DNA of 64,000 nucleotides from Jannaschia sp. M317 (GTDB lineage Bacteria > Pseudomonadota > Alphaproteobacteria > Rhodobacterales > Rhodobacteraceae). The stretch covers positions 1 through 64,000 of the forward strand of contig NZ_CP081155.1 in the NCBI RefSeq assembly GCF_025141175.1, read 5' to 3'. The notes under the pieces were generated by a model. That model worked only from the letters and a program-made list of their open reading frames with translations, ran no database searches and had not been told where the DNA came from. How positions within the stretch are numbered: position 1 is the first letter of the stretch; the number at the start of each line of letters is the position of its first letter. Shown piece by piece: positions 1-11,835 of the stretch. The position numbers and the translations under genes are program-made.

Positions 1-1326
1 ATGAGCAACGAGACGTGGGCTGCCGCCAAGCGCGGTATCAGCAATGACATCAGTGCGCATAACTACAAGGCGTGGATCGAGCCTCTGACCTTTGGGTCCA
101 TGGGTGCCGGCACGCTGCACCTCGTCTCGCCCACCGACTTCATCGGCAAATGGGTGGTCCAGAATTTCTCGGACGTGATTCTGCGTCACGTGACAGCCAA
201 TGGCGAACCGGCAACGCGGGTCACCTGCGCCGCGCAATCCACGGACGCCATTCTGCCCGTGACCACAGCCGCGCCGCGCAAATCCCGCACCGAAAGCGCG
301 CTGGACAAACGGTTCACCTTCGAAAGCTTCGTGGTGGGCAAGTCGAACGAACTGGCCCATGCCGCCGCCCGCCGCGTCGCCTCGGGTGACAGCGTCTCGT
401 TCAACCCGCTGTTCCTGCATGGCGGCGTCGGCCTGGGCAAAACCCACCTGATGCAGGCCATCGCCTGGGAATTGTCGCAGAATTCGCCCGAAACGCGGGT
501 GATGTTCCTGTCCGCCGAACAGTTCATGTATCGCTTCGTGCAGGCGCTGCGCGAAAGGAACACGATGGATTTCAAACATCTGTTCCGCACCGTCGACGTG
601 CTTTTGGTGGATGATGTGCAATTCATCGCCGGCAAGGACAGCACGCAGGAAGAGTTCTTCCATACGTTCAACGCGCTGGTCGATCAGGGCAAACAGGTGG
701 TCATTTCGGCCGACCGCTCGCCCGCGCAGATTTCCGACCTGGAGGAGCGCATCACATCGCGCCTGCAATCCGGCCTCGTCGTCGATCTGCACCCCGCCGA
801 TTATGAGCTGCGCCTGGGCGTGCTTCAGAATCGGGTCGAGATGTTCATGGACCGTCACCCGGACTTCCGCATCGCCGACGGCGTGCTGGAATTCCTGGCC
901 GCCCGCATCAGCACCTCGATCCGCGTGCTGGAAGGGGCTGTGACGCGTCTGTTCGCCTATGCCGACCTGATCGGCAAAGAGGTTTCGCTGGAACAGGCGC
1001 AGGATGCCCTGTCCGACCTGCTGCGCGAAAGCGACCGCAAGCTGACCATAGACGAAATCATGAAGAAGACCTGCGAGCACTATAACCTGCGCATGTCCGA
1101 CATGACCTCGTCGCGCCGGTCCCGCTCGGTCGCGCGGCCGCGTCAGATGGCGATGTACCTGTCCAAGAAGCTGACCCCCCGCTCCTACCCGGAGATCGGG
1201 CGCAAGTTCGGCGGCAAGGATCACACCACGGTTCTTTATGCGGTGCGCAAGATCGAAGAGCTGATCGCGGCAGAGCCGCAGATCGCCGAGGATGCAGAGC
1301 TGCTGCAACGCAAGCTCGAAAGCTGA
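1..1326 (+). CDS. dnaA: Chromosomal replication initiator DnaA
   Basis: Binds DnaA boxes at oriC and melts the origin as an ATP-bound oligomer. The 441-residue protein has the usual four-part build: an N-terminal DnaB-interaction domain (about 1-75), a short linker, an AAA+ domain with Walker A GGVGLGKTHL (141-150) and Walker B LLVDDVQF (about 200-207), and a C-terminal helix-turn-helix ending in the DnaA signature GGKDHTTVLYAVRKI. The window opens exactly on its ATG, so its promoter and any origin upstream lie outside view. It is followed by dnaN, recF and gyrB on the same strand. Identity is certain; the start is the first codon of the window and matches the family N-terminus. Confidence 0.97.
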   Translation: MSNETWAAAKRGISNDISAHNYKAWIEPLTFGSMGAGTLHLVSPTDFIGKWVVQNFSDVILRHVTANGEPATRVTCAAQSTDAILPVTTAAPRKSRTESALDKRFTFESFVVGKSNELAHAAARRVASGDSVSFNPLFLHGGVGLGKTHLMQAIAWELSQNSPETRVMFLSAEQFMYRFVQALRERNTMDFKHLFRTVDVLLVDDVQFIAGKDSTQEEFFHTFNALVDQGKQVVISADRSPAQISDLEERITSRLQSGLVVDLHPADYELRLGVLQNRVEMFMDRHPDFRIADGVLEFLAARISTSIRVLEGAVTRLFAYADLIGKEVSLEQAQDALSDLLRESDRKLTIDEIMKKTCEHYNLRMSDMTSSRRSRSVARPRQMAMYLSKKLTPRSYPEIGRKFGGKDHTTVLYAVRKIEELIAAEPQIAEDAELLQRKLES

Positions 1327-1336
1327 ACCGTCGGAT

Positions 1337-1354
1337 GGCGGGGATCTCCCCGCC
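1337..1354 (+). terminator. Hairpin after dnaA
   Basis: A perfect 7-bp stem, GGCGGGG and CCCCGCC, closes a 4-base ATCT loop 10 bases after the dnaA stop codon. No T-run follows, so it may be an attenuating or RNA-stabilising hairpin rather than a true intrinsic terminator. Confidence 0.4.
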
Positions 1355-1438
1355 CTGCACGGCCCTCTGGCGCGCATTCCCCATTGCACAGCCCCCCGGG
1401 ACACGTATTCTGCGCGTCCGATCAGGTGAGGAAGCCCC

Positions 1439-2553
1439 ATGAAGTTCTCCATCGAGCGCGCGGCGCTTCTCAAGGCGGTCAGCCAGGCACAATCGGTTGT
1501 CGAGCGGCGCAACACCATTCCCATTCTCGCCAACGTCCTGATGGAGGCGAACGGCGCGGACGTGTCGTTCAAGGCCACGGACCTCGACATCGAAGTCATC
1601 GACAAGACCCCGGCGCAGGTCGAGCGCGCGGGTGGCACCACGGTCAACGCCGTGCTGTTTCATGAAATCGTGCGCAAACTGCCGGACGGTGCGCTGGTTC
1701 AGGTGGTAGAGGATCAGGCTGCGGGGCGTCTGGCCGTGACCGCGGGCCGGTCCCATTTCCAGCTCGCCACCCTGGCCAAGGAAGACTTCCCGGTCATGGC
1801 CTCCTCGGATTACGAGGCCAACTTCTCTTGCAAGGCGCCCGATCTGCGGCGTCTGTTCGACAAGACCCGGTTCGCCATCTCGACCGAAGAGACGCGCTAT
1901 TATCTCAACGGTGTCTATCTGCACGTCGCCGAAGGCGAAGAAGGCCGCGTGTTGCGCGGCGTCGCGACCGATGGCCACCGTCTGGCCCGGGTCGATGCGG
2001 ACCTTCCGATGGGGGCCGAAGACATGCCCGGCGTCATCGTCCCGCGCAAAACCGTGGGCGAGCTGCGCAAACTGCTAGATGATGACGACGCGCTGATCGC
2101 CGTTTCCGTCTCCGAGACCAAGATCCGCTTTGCCACGCCTGAAATCACCCTGACGTCCAAGGTCATCGACGGCACGTTCCCGGACTATGCCCGCGTCATC
2201 CCGACCGGCAACACCCGCAAGCTGGAGGTGGACGCAGCCGAATTCGCGCGGGCCGTCGACCGGGTTGCCACCGTGTCCTCCGAACGGTCCCGTGCGGTGA
2301 AACTGTCGCTGGACGAAGACCGCCTGACCCTCTCGGTGAACGCCCCCGACAGCGGCAACGCCGAAGAAGAGCTGGCCGTGGCCTACGGCGACGAAAAACT
2401 GGAGATCGGCTTCAACGCCAAATACCTGCAGGAAATCGCCGCCCAGGTGGACCGTGAGAACGCCGTGTTCCTGTTCAACAACGCGGGCGATCCGACGCTG
2501 ATGCGCGAAGGCGACGACACCTCCGCGATCTATGTCGTCATGCCCATGAGGGT

Positions 2554-2557
<4 letters not shown>
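1439..2557 (+). CDS. dnaN: DNA polymerase III beta subunit (sliding clamp)
   Basis: Forms the dimeric ring that tethers DNA polymerase III to DNA. The 372-residue product has the normal family length with three repeated clamp domains; it opens with MKFSIERAALLKAVSQAQ and closes with YVVMPMRV, both typical of alphaproteobacterial DnaN. The ATG follows a GTGAGGAAG ribosome-binding site. The stop codon overlaps the GTG start of recF, so the two are probably translationally coupled. Confidence 0.97.
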
Positions 2558-6172
<3,615 letters not shown>

Positions 6173-6195
6173 ACCCACGCAGACCGACAATCGGA

Positions 6196-6226
6196 CCGGG
6201 CGGTGCCATCCAGCACCGCCCGGTTT
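6196..6226. terminator. Bidirectional terminator between gyrB and oxidoreductase
   Basis: A perfect 10-bp stem (CCGGGCGGTG and CACCGCCCGG) with an 8-base loop lies in the 58-bp gap between two convergent genes and is followed by TTT on the plus strand. It probably ends transcription from both sides. Confidence 0.7.
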
Positions 6227-6230
6227 CGTA

Positions 6231-8684
6231 TCAGGCCTTCATCCGCTCGCCCGTCGGGTCGTAGAACGGCTTGAGCGAGGCCTCCGCCTTCACCCGCCGC
6301 CCGGCGATCTCCACCTCGTAGGACGACGCCAGCACATCCGCCGGCTTTTCGCCCGGGCATTTGACGTACCCCATGCCCATGCCCGCGCCGAGGTGGTGAC
6401 CGTAGGCCCCCGACGTCAGGTGGCCCGCGATTTCGCCGTCCCGCAGGATCGGTTCGGCGTGGAACACCATGGCATCGGGTTCGGTCAGGCGGAACTGGAC
6501 AAGCCGCAGTTGCAGCCCTTCGTCCCGCTTCCGTTCAACCGCGTCGCGGCCGATGAAATCGGTCTTGGTCTTGGACACCGCGAACCCCAGTCCCGCCTCC
6601 AGCACGTGATCCTCGGCGGTGATGTCGTGGCCAAAGTGGCGAAAGCCCTTTTCCATGCGCGCGCAATCCATCGCGTGCAACCCGCAGAGCGTCAGGTCCA
6701 CATCCGCCCCGGCCTCGGCCAAAGTCTCAAAGGCATGGGCCGCCATCTCGGTCGGCACATACAGCTCCCAACCCAGCTCACCCACGTAAGACACGCGGTG
6801 CGCACGGGCCAGGCCAAGGCCCAGCTCGATCTCCTGCACGGTGCCGAAGGGATTGACGTCGTTGCCGAAATCGTTGGGCGACACCTGCGACAGCAGCTCC
6901 CGCGACCGGGGCCCCATGACCGCGATCACCGCCTCGGCAGAGGTCATGTCGATCAACGTCACCCGCGCCTGACCCTTCAACCGGCGCAGCCGCGCCAGAT
7001 CCGCCACCAGCGTCGCGGCAGGCGTGACCATCAGATAGGCGTCGGACGACAGCCGGGAAACCGTCACATCCGCCTCGATCCCACCACGCGAATTGAGCAT
7101 CTGACAATAGACGATCTTGCCCGGCGCGACCGCCAGATCGGCCCCGCAGACCCGGTTCAGAAACGCCTCCGCGTCCGGCCCCTCGATGCGGATCTTGCCG
7201 AAGGACGACATGTCGTAAAGGCCGACACCGTTGCGCAACGCCGCAAGCTCCCGCGCGGCATTGCCGAACCAATTCTGCCCGGCCCAGTCGTATTCATACG
7301 CGGGTACCTGCCCCGAATCTGCGAACCAATTGGCCCGCTCCCACCCGGCGAGTTCGCCGAACACGGCCCCGCGCGTTTTCAGATGCTCATGCAGGGCCGA
7401 CCGCCGCACGCCCCGCGCCGTCGCCTTTTGGCGGTAAGGGTAGTGATCGGCATAAAGCAGGCCCAACGCTTCCTTGGCGCGCTGGAACAGATAGGTTCTA
7501 TTGCCCTGAAACGGCTGCATCCGCGCGACATCCACGTCACCCAGATCAAAAGGTTTCTCGCCCGTGTCCATCCAGGACGCCAGCGCCATGCCCGCGCCGC
7601 CCGCCGACTGGATGCCGATGGAATTGAAGCCCGCGGCGACCCAATAGTTGTCCTTCTCCGGCGCTTGGCCCAGCAAATAGGAATCGTCGGGCGTAAAGCT
7701 TTCGGGCCCATTGAAGAACGTGCGGATCCCCGCCTCCGCCAGGATCGGCAGCCGTTCGACCGCCTGTTCCAGGATCGGCTCGAAATGATCGAAATCGGGC
7801 GGCAACTCGTCGAAGCTGAAATCCGGGCTGATCCCCTCCATCCCCCAAGGTTTCGCGACCGGCTCGAACGCGCCCAGCAACAGCTTGCCCGCGTCTTCCT
7901 TGTAATAAGCGCATTCGTCGGGAACGCGCAGAACCGGCAGGTTCTTCAGCCCCTCGATCGGGTCGGTGACGATGTAGAAATGCTCGCAGGCATGCAGCGG
8001 CACGTTCACCCCGCTTTTGCGACCCAGCCCGTGCGCCCACATGCCGCCGCAGTTGACCACGTGATCGGCCTCGATGGTGCCCGTCTCGTCGCCCCGCGCC
8101 CAGGTAACCGAGGTGATGCGCCGCCCGTCGCTGGCGGTGCCGGTGACCTGGGCGCCCTCGATGACCTGCGCGCCGCGCCGCGAGGCCCCCTTGGCCAAGG
8201 CCAGCGCGATGTTCGCCGGGTCGCCCTGACCGTCCAACGGCAGGTGGACGCCCGCAAGAACCCCGTCCAGATTGATATGCGGGTAAAGCGCGGCGATCTC
8301 ATCGGGCGTCACCCGCGCCACCTCCACGCCAAAGGTTCGCGCCATCGACGCCTGGCGGAAAATCTCCTCGCGCCGATGCTCCGTCAGGGCCACGGTGATG
8401 GACCCGTTGCGGCGGAAGCCTGTGGCGATCCCGGTCTCTTCCTCCAGCGCGCCATACAGCTCCTGCGAGTACTTCGACAGCTTGGTCATGTTCTGGCTGG
8501 CGCGCAGCTGCGCGATCAGCCCCGCGGCATGCCAGGTGGTGCCGCAGGTCAGCTGTTTCCGCTCCAGCAGGACCACATCGGTCCAGCCCAGCTTGGTCAG
8601 GTGATAGGCCACCGAACAGCCGATGATGCCGCCGCCCATGATCACGACGCGCGCCTTGGACGGGATGGGTTTGAGGTCGCTCAT
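6231..8684 (-). CDS. FAD-dependent oxidoreductase / GcvT fusion, dimethylglycine-dehydrogenase-like (copy 1)
   Basis: Likely removes a methyl group from an N-methylated glycine derivative such as dimethylglycine or sarcosine and passes the one-carbon unit to tetrahydrofolate. The 817-residue product has an N-terminal FAD-binding motif VVIMGGGIIGCSVAY (13-27), the TTWHAAG motif whose His52 matches the covalent flavin site of the mammalian enzyme, then a GcvT folate-binding half from about residue 430 to the end. The frame is open further upstream, but family start MSDLKPIPSKARVV fits ATG 8684. It overlaps the stop of the upstream paralogue by 4 bases (ATGA), so the two form one operon. The exact substrate is not shown by sequence. 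Confidence 0.85.
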   Translation of the reverse strand: MSDLKPIPSKARVVIMGGGIIGCSVAYHLTKLGWTDVVLLERKQLTCGTTWHAAGLIAQLRASQNMTKLSKYSQELYGALEEETGIATGFRRNGSITVALTEHRREEIFRQASMARTFGVEVARVTPDEIAALYPHINLDGVLAGVHLPLDGQGDPANIALALAKGASRRGAQVIEGAQVTGTASDGRRITSVTWARGDETGTIEADHVVNCGGMWAHGLGRKSGVNVPLHACEHFYIVTDPIEGLKNLPVLRVPDECAYYKEDAGKLLLGAFEPVAKPWGMEGISPDFSFDELPPDFDHFEPILEQAVERLPILAEAGIRTFFNGPESFTPDDSYLLGQAPEKDNYWVAAGFNSIGIQSAGGAGMALASWMDTGEKPFDLGDVDVARMQPFQGNRTYLFQRAKEALGLLYADHYPYRQKATARGVRRSALHEHLKTRGAVFGELAGWERANWFADSGQVPAYEYDWAGQNWFGNAARELAALRNGVGLYDMSSFGKIRIEGPDAEAFLNRVCGADLAVAPGKIVYCQMLNSRGGIEADVTVSRLSSDAYLMVTPAATLVADLARLRRLKGQARVTLIDMTSAEAVIAVMGPRSRELLSQVSPNDFGNDVNPFGTVQEIELGLGLARAHRVSYVGELGWELYVPTEMAAHAFETLAEAGADVDLTLCGLHAMDCARMEKGFRHFGHDITAEDHVLEAGLGFAVSKTKTDFIGRDAVERKRDEGLQLRLVQFRLTEPDAMVFHAEPILRDGEIAGHLTSGAYGHHLGAGMGMGYVKCPGEKPADVLASSYEVEIAGRRVKAEASLKPFYDPTGERMKA

Positions 8685-11125
8685 GCCCGGAGCCTTTCGT
8701 TCTTCGGATCCCACAGACAGATGCGCGGCTGCACCTCGGCGGTGCAGTCGGTGCCATAGACATCGACGGTCAGCACGGTGCCGGGTGCCGCCGACCCGGC
8801 GTCGACCATGGCCAGCGCGATGGCCGCGCCAACCCGATGACCATAGGCCGCCGAGGTGACCTCGCCCACGATCCGCCCCCCCATCCGCACCGGTGCCGCC
8901 ACCGGCGCATCCTTGTCGGACCCCTCGACAATCAGCGACACGATCTTGCGGGCGGCCGTGGCCGTCGCGACAGCAGCCTTGCCCGGATAGGCGGCGGGTT
9001 TGTCTTTGGCGATAAAGCGGTTCAGGCGCAGCTGCGCGGGCGTGTAATCGTGCGAAATCTCCGACTTCCACCCGGCATAGCCCTTCTCCAGCCGCATGGA
9101 GTTCAGGGCGTACATCCCGAAGGGCACCGCCCCCGCACCGGTCACCGCGTCCCACAGATCGGGCATCGCGGCGGGTGCGGCATGCAGTTCCCACCCCAAT
9201 TCCCCTGCAAACGACACCCGCAGCAGGCACACCTCGTGCCCCGCGACCTGCGCCGTCTGGTGCGTCAGCCACGGCAGCGACAAGTCCCCATCCGTCAACG
9301 GCGCAAGGACGTCCCGCGCGCGGGCCCCGGTCACCAGCAGGGTCGACACCTCCCCCGTCCGGTTCGTGACCGTCACCGATCCGTCAACGGGCACAGCGGC
9401 CAGCAACAGGTCACGGTCATGCCATTCGGCGGCGGCGGCGGTGATCAACTCGAACCCGCCCTCGGTGCGGCGGATCGAAAACTCGGTCCGCAGCCGCCCG
9501 TCCTCGTCCAGCAGATAGGCCAACCCGACCGCGCGCCCCTTGGGCAAAGCGCAGGACAGCAACCCATCCAGCCAGCGCTCCGCCCCCGGCCCCTCGACCG
9601 CAAAGCGCGAAAACCCGCAGAGGTCCAGAACCCCGCACCCGTCGCGCACGGCGGCCACTTCCTCCGCGATCCGCGCCTCCCAAGGGCCGCTCCGCGACCA
9701 GGTCAGCGTCGCCTCCTGCGAGGTGTCGTCGCCGTCCTTGGCGTACCAATTGGCCCGCTCCCACCCGCCGTAGACGCCCATTTGACCGCCCGCCGCGCGC
9801 ACCCGGTCGTCCACCGGCGACAGCTTGCGGTCGCGGCCCGCGGGCCAGGTGTGCTGCGGGAAATGCATCGCGAATTCATGGCCATAGGTCTCCTGGGCCT
9901 TGTCGATGCAATACTGCGGGTCGGTGTAGTCGGTGAACCGGCGCGGGTCGACGGACCAGCAATCCCACTCGGGCCGCCCGTCCACGATCCAGTCGGCCAG
10001 GACCTTGCCCGCGCCACCGCCCTGCACGATGCCAAAGGTAAACGCCGTCGCCTCAAAGGCGTTGGGCACCCCCGGCATCGGCCCGATCAGCGGCAGGCCG
10101 TCGGGCGCATAGGGAATCGGGCCGTTGATGACCTTGCTGATCCCGCTCTCACCCAGCTTGGGGACACGCGCCATGGCGTCCTCCATGTAGACTTCCAGCC
10201 GGTCCAGGTCGTCCGGGAACAGCTGGAACGAGAAATCCTCGGGCACCTCGCCCGCGTCCCCGCCAGTCCAATGGGCGCGGCAGTCGCGCTCATAGGGGCC
10301 CAGGTTGTAGCCGGTCTTCTCCTGGCGCAGATAATACGAGGTATCCACATCCCGCAGGATCGGCAGCTTGCCCCCGTTGGCGCGGGTCCAGGCCGCGATT
10401 TCGGGGATCTCGTCGGTCAGCATATACTGATGCGCCATCACGGCCATCGGCACGGGCCGCCCGCCGAACGGCTCGAACCAGGCCCCCACGCGTCCGGCGT
10501 AGTAGCCGGCGGCGTTCACCACGATATCGCAGGTGATCTCCCCTTTTTTATGCGCGACGACCCACTTGCCACCCTCGCGGCGCACCCCGGTCGCCGGGCA
10601 GAACCGCAGGATCTTGGCCCCGGCGTCCCGCGCGCCCTTGGCAAAGGCCTGGGTCACCTGCGACGGGTCGATGTCCCCGTCCCAGGGATCGAACAGCACC
10701 CGGTCCAGATCATGCGTTTCCGCAAAGGGATAGCGGGCCTGCATCTCGTCGGGCGTCAACATCTCGACGTCCATCATGCCCAGCCGCTGCCCCATGGACC
10801 GCACCTTGGCGAATTCCTGCGTGCGGCGGTCGTCATGGCCCAGCCGCACCGCGCCCGACACGTTGTAGTTCAACGGATAATCGACCTTCTCCCCCAGCGC
10901 CCGATACAGATCGGTGGAGTATTTCTGGATGCTCATGATCGCGAAATCGGTCGAGAACGTCGGGCAGTTTCCCGCCGCATGCCATGTGGATCCAGCGGTC
11001 AGTTCGTTCTTTTCCAGCAAGACACAATCGGTCCAGCCCTTCTGCGTCAGATGCCACAGGATCGAAGTGCCGACGATACCGCCGCCGATGATCACCACGC
11101 GCGCGGTCTGGGGGATGTCTGACAT
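8681..11125 (-). CDS. FAD-dependent oxidoreductase / GcvT fusion, dimethylglycine-dehydrogenase-like (copy 2)
   Basis: A paralogue of the next gene in the operon, with the same layout: FAD-binding motif VVIIGGGIVGTS (10-21), GSTWHAAG with the likely covalent-flavin His49, and a C-terminal GcvT aminomethyltransferase half. Length is 814 residues from ATG 11125. A TTG six codons earlier overlaps the regulator stop as TTGA and is an alternative start. Clear divergence between the copies suggests different methylated amine substrates (for example dimethylglycine and sarcosine) rather than recent duplication. It lies between the XRE-cupin regulator and copy 1. Confidence 0.85.
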   Translation of the reverse strand: MSDIPQTARVVIIGGGIVGTSILWHLTQKGWTDCVLLEKNELTAGSTWHAAGNCPTFSTDFAIMSIQKYSTDLYRALGEKVDYPLNYNVSGAVRLGHDDRRTQEFAKVRSMGQRLGMMDVEMLTPDEMQARYPFAETHDLDRVLFDPWDGDIDPSQVTQAFAKGARDAGAKILRFCPATGVRREGGKWVVAHKKGEITCDIVVNAAGYYAGRVGAWFEPFGGRPVPMAVMAHQYMLTDEIPEIAAWTRANGGKLPILRDVDTSYYLRQEKTGYNLGPYERDCRAHWTGGDAGEVPEDFSFQLFPDDLDRLEVYMEDAMARVPKLGESGISKVINGPIPYAPDGLPLIGPMPGVPNAFEATAFTFGIVQGGGAGKVLADWIVDGRPEWDCWSVDPRRFTDYTDPQYCIDKAQETYGHEFAMHFPQHTWPAGRDRKLSPVDDRVRAAGGQMGVYGGWERANWYAKDGDDTSQEATLTWSRSGPWEARIAEEVAAVRDGCGVLDLCGFSRFAVEGPGAERWLDGLLSCALPKGRAVGLAYLLDEDGRLRTEFSIRRTEGGFELITAAAAEWHDRDLLLAAVPVDGSVTVTNRTGEVSTLLVTGARARDVLAPLTDGDLSLPWLTHQTAQVAGHEVCLLRVSFAGELGWELHAAPAAMPDLWDAVTGAGAVPFGMYALNSMRLEKGYAGWKSEISHDYTPAQLRLNRFIAKDKPAAYPGKAAVATATAARKIVSLIVEGSDKDAPVAAPVRMGGRIVGEVTSAAYGHRVGAAIALAMVDAGSAAPGTVLTVDVYGTDCTAEVQPRICLWDPKNERLRA

Positions 11126-11139
11126 GGTCTTCGTTCCGT

Positions 11140-11700
11140 TCAATATACAGGAGGAGAGATGACCCAGATGGCAACCGCCGGGGTCTCGTAGGGGTTCGAC
11201 CAGCTGTAGGGCTCGTCACGAATGCGGAAACTGTCGCCGGGGCCGACGGTATAGGCGGCCCCGTTGATGGAAAGGTCCAGCTGCCCCGACAGAAGGTAGC
11301 CGATTTCCTGCGTGGCCCGGCGGATGTCCGGGGCGCTTTCGGTGCCCGGATCAAAGACGGCGTGCACGATCTCGAAGGGGTCGGTCAGGTCGGGCGAAAC
11401 CAGCGTTTCATACAGTCCGTCCTGACGCGGCCCGATGACCCGGCGATTGTCGGCGCGCACGATGCGCCCCGCCTCGCCCGGTGCTTCCTCGGTTGCGACC
11501 GCCAGCAGGCTGGGTGCCACGCCCAACGTCGCGGCCATACGGCGGCCATCTTCGGGGGTCAGGGTCGACAGGTCGCGTTCCACCTGGCTCAGCCAACCGA
11601 CCGATCGGCCCATGGCCTCGGCCAGGGCCGTCAGGGTCAGCGATCTGCTTTTGCGAAGCGCCCGCAGGTCCGCCCCGTTCATTGTCTGAATCATGGTCAT
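11140..11700 (-). CDS. XRE-family transcriptional regulator with cupin domain
   Basis: The 186-residue protein has an N-terminal helix-turn-helix (about 10-63, including LTALAEAMGRSVGWLSQVER) and a C-terminal cupin sensor domain (about 95-185). Proteins of this build usually sense a small metabolite and control adjacent catabolic genes. It is first in a tight three-gene operon with two methylamine-type oxidoreductases, so it probably controls them and itself. ATGs also occur at codons 3 and 7; the first was kept. A perfect inverted repeat lies 20 to 48 bases upstream and is the natural candidate operator. Confidence 0.85.
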   Translation of the reverse strand: MTMIQTMNGADLRALRKSRSLTLTALAEAMGRSVGWLSQVERDLSTLTPEDGRRMAATLGVAPSLLAVATEEAPGEAGRIVRADNRRVIGPRQDGLYETLVSPDLTDPFEIVHAVFDPGTESAPDIRRATQEIGYLLSGQLDLSINGAAYTVGPGDSFRIRDEPYSWSNPYETPAVAIWVISPPVY

Positions 11701-11719
11701 GGGACCAGAAGCCCGAGCT

Positions 11720-11748
11720 CCGTGAAAAAATCAACTCTTTTTTCACGG
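11720..11748. promoter_or_regulatory. Perfect inverted repeat, candidate operator of the XRE regulator
   Basis: Arms CCGTGAAAAAA (11720-11730) and TTTTTTCACGG (11738-11748) are exact reverse complements around a 7-base spacer. It lies just upstream of the regulator start. The A/T-rich centre and lack of a GC-rich stem followed by T-run on the minus strand favour an operator over a dnaE2 terminator. Confidence 0.6.
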
Positions 11749-11795
11749 GGCGTCAGATTGACGGGGCCACGACCCTGCCCGGCTACGTCCGACCT

Positions 11796-11828
11796 GGATC
11801 ACCCGTCGGTCACCCGTGGATCACCCCT
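11796..11828. repeat. Three tandem 11-bp repeats
   Basis: Three contiguous 11-mers read GGATCACCCGT, CGGTCACCCGT and GGATCACCCCT. The unit equals about one helical turn. They sit 7 bases downstream of the dnaE2 stop and roughly 50 bases upstream of the inverted repeat before the XRE gene, so they could be an array of protein sites or an RNA-level element at the end of dnaE2. Confidence 0.6.
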
Positions 11829-11835
11829 CCGTCTG

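Noticed and set aside
1..100. oriC / DnaA-box cluster near dnaA
   Set aside because: The window starts at the dnaA ATG, so the upstream region is not visible and no convincing cluster was seen in the dnaA-dnaN gap.
6393..11122. Two long plus-strand open frames antisense to the oxidoreductase pair
   Set aside because: Low-information Arg/Gln/His-rich translations opposite well-supported flavoprotein genes.
11720..11748. Reading the inverted repeat as a dnaE2 intrinsic terminator
   Set aside because: The inner stem is A/T-only, the GC part is short, and it is over 80 bases past the stop; an operator fits better, although a terminator role is not excluded.
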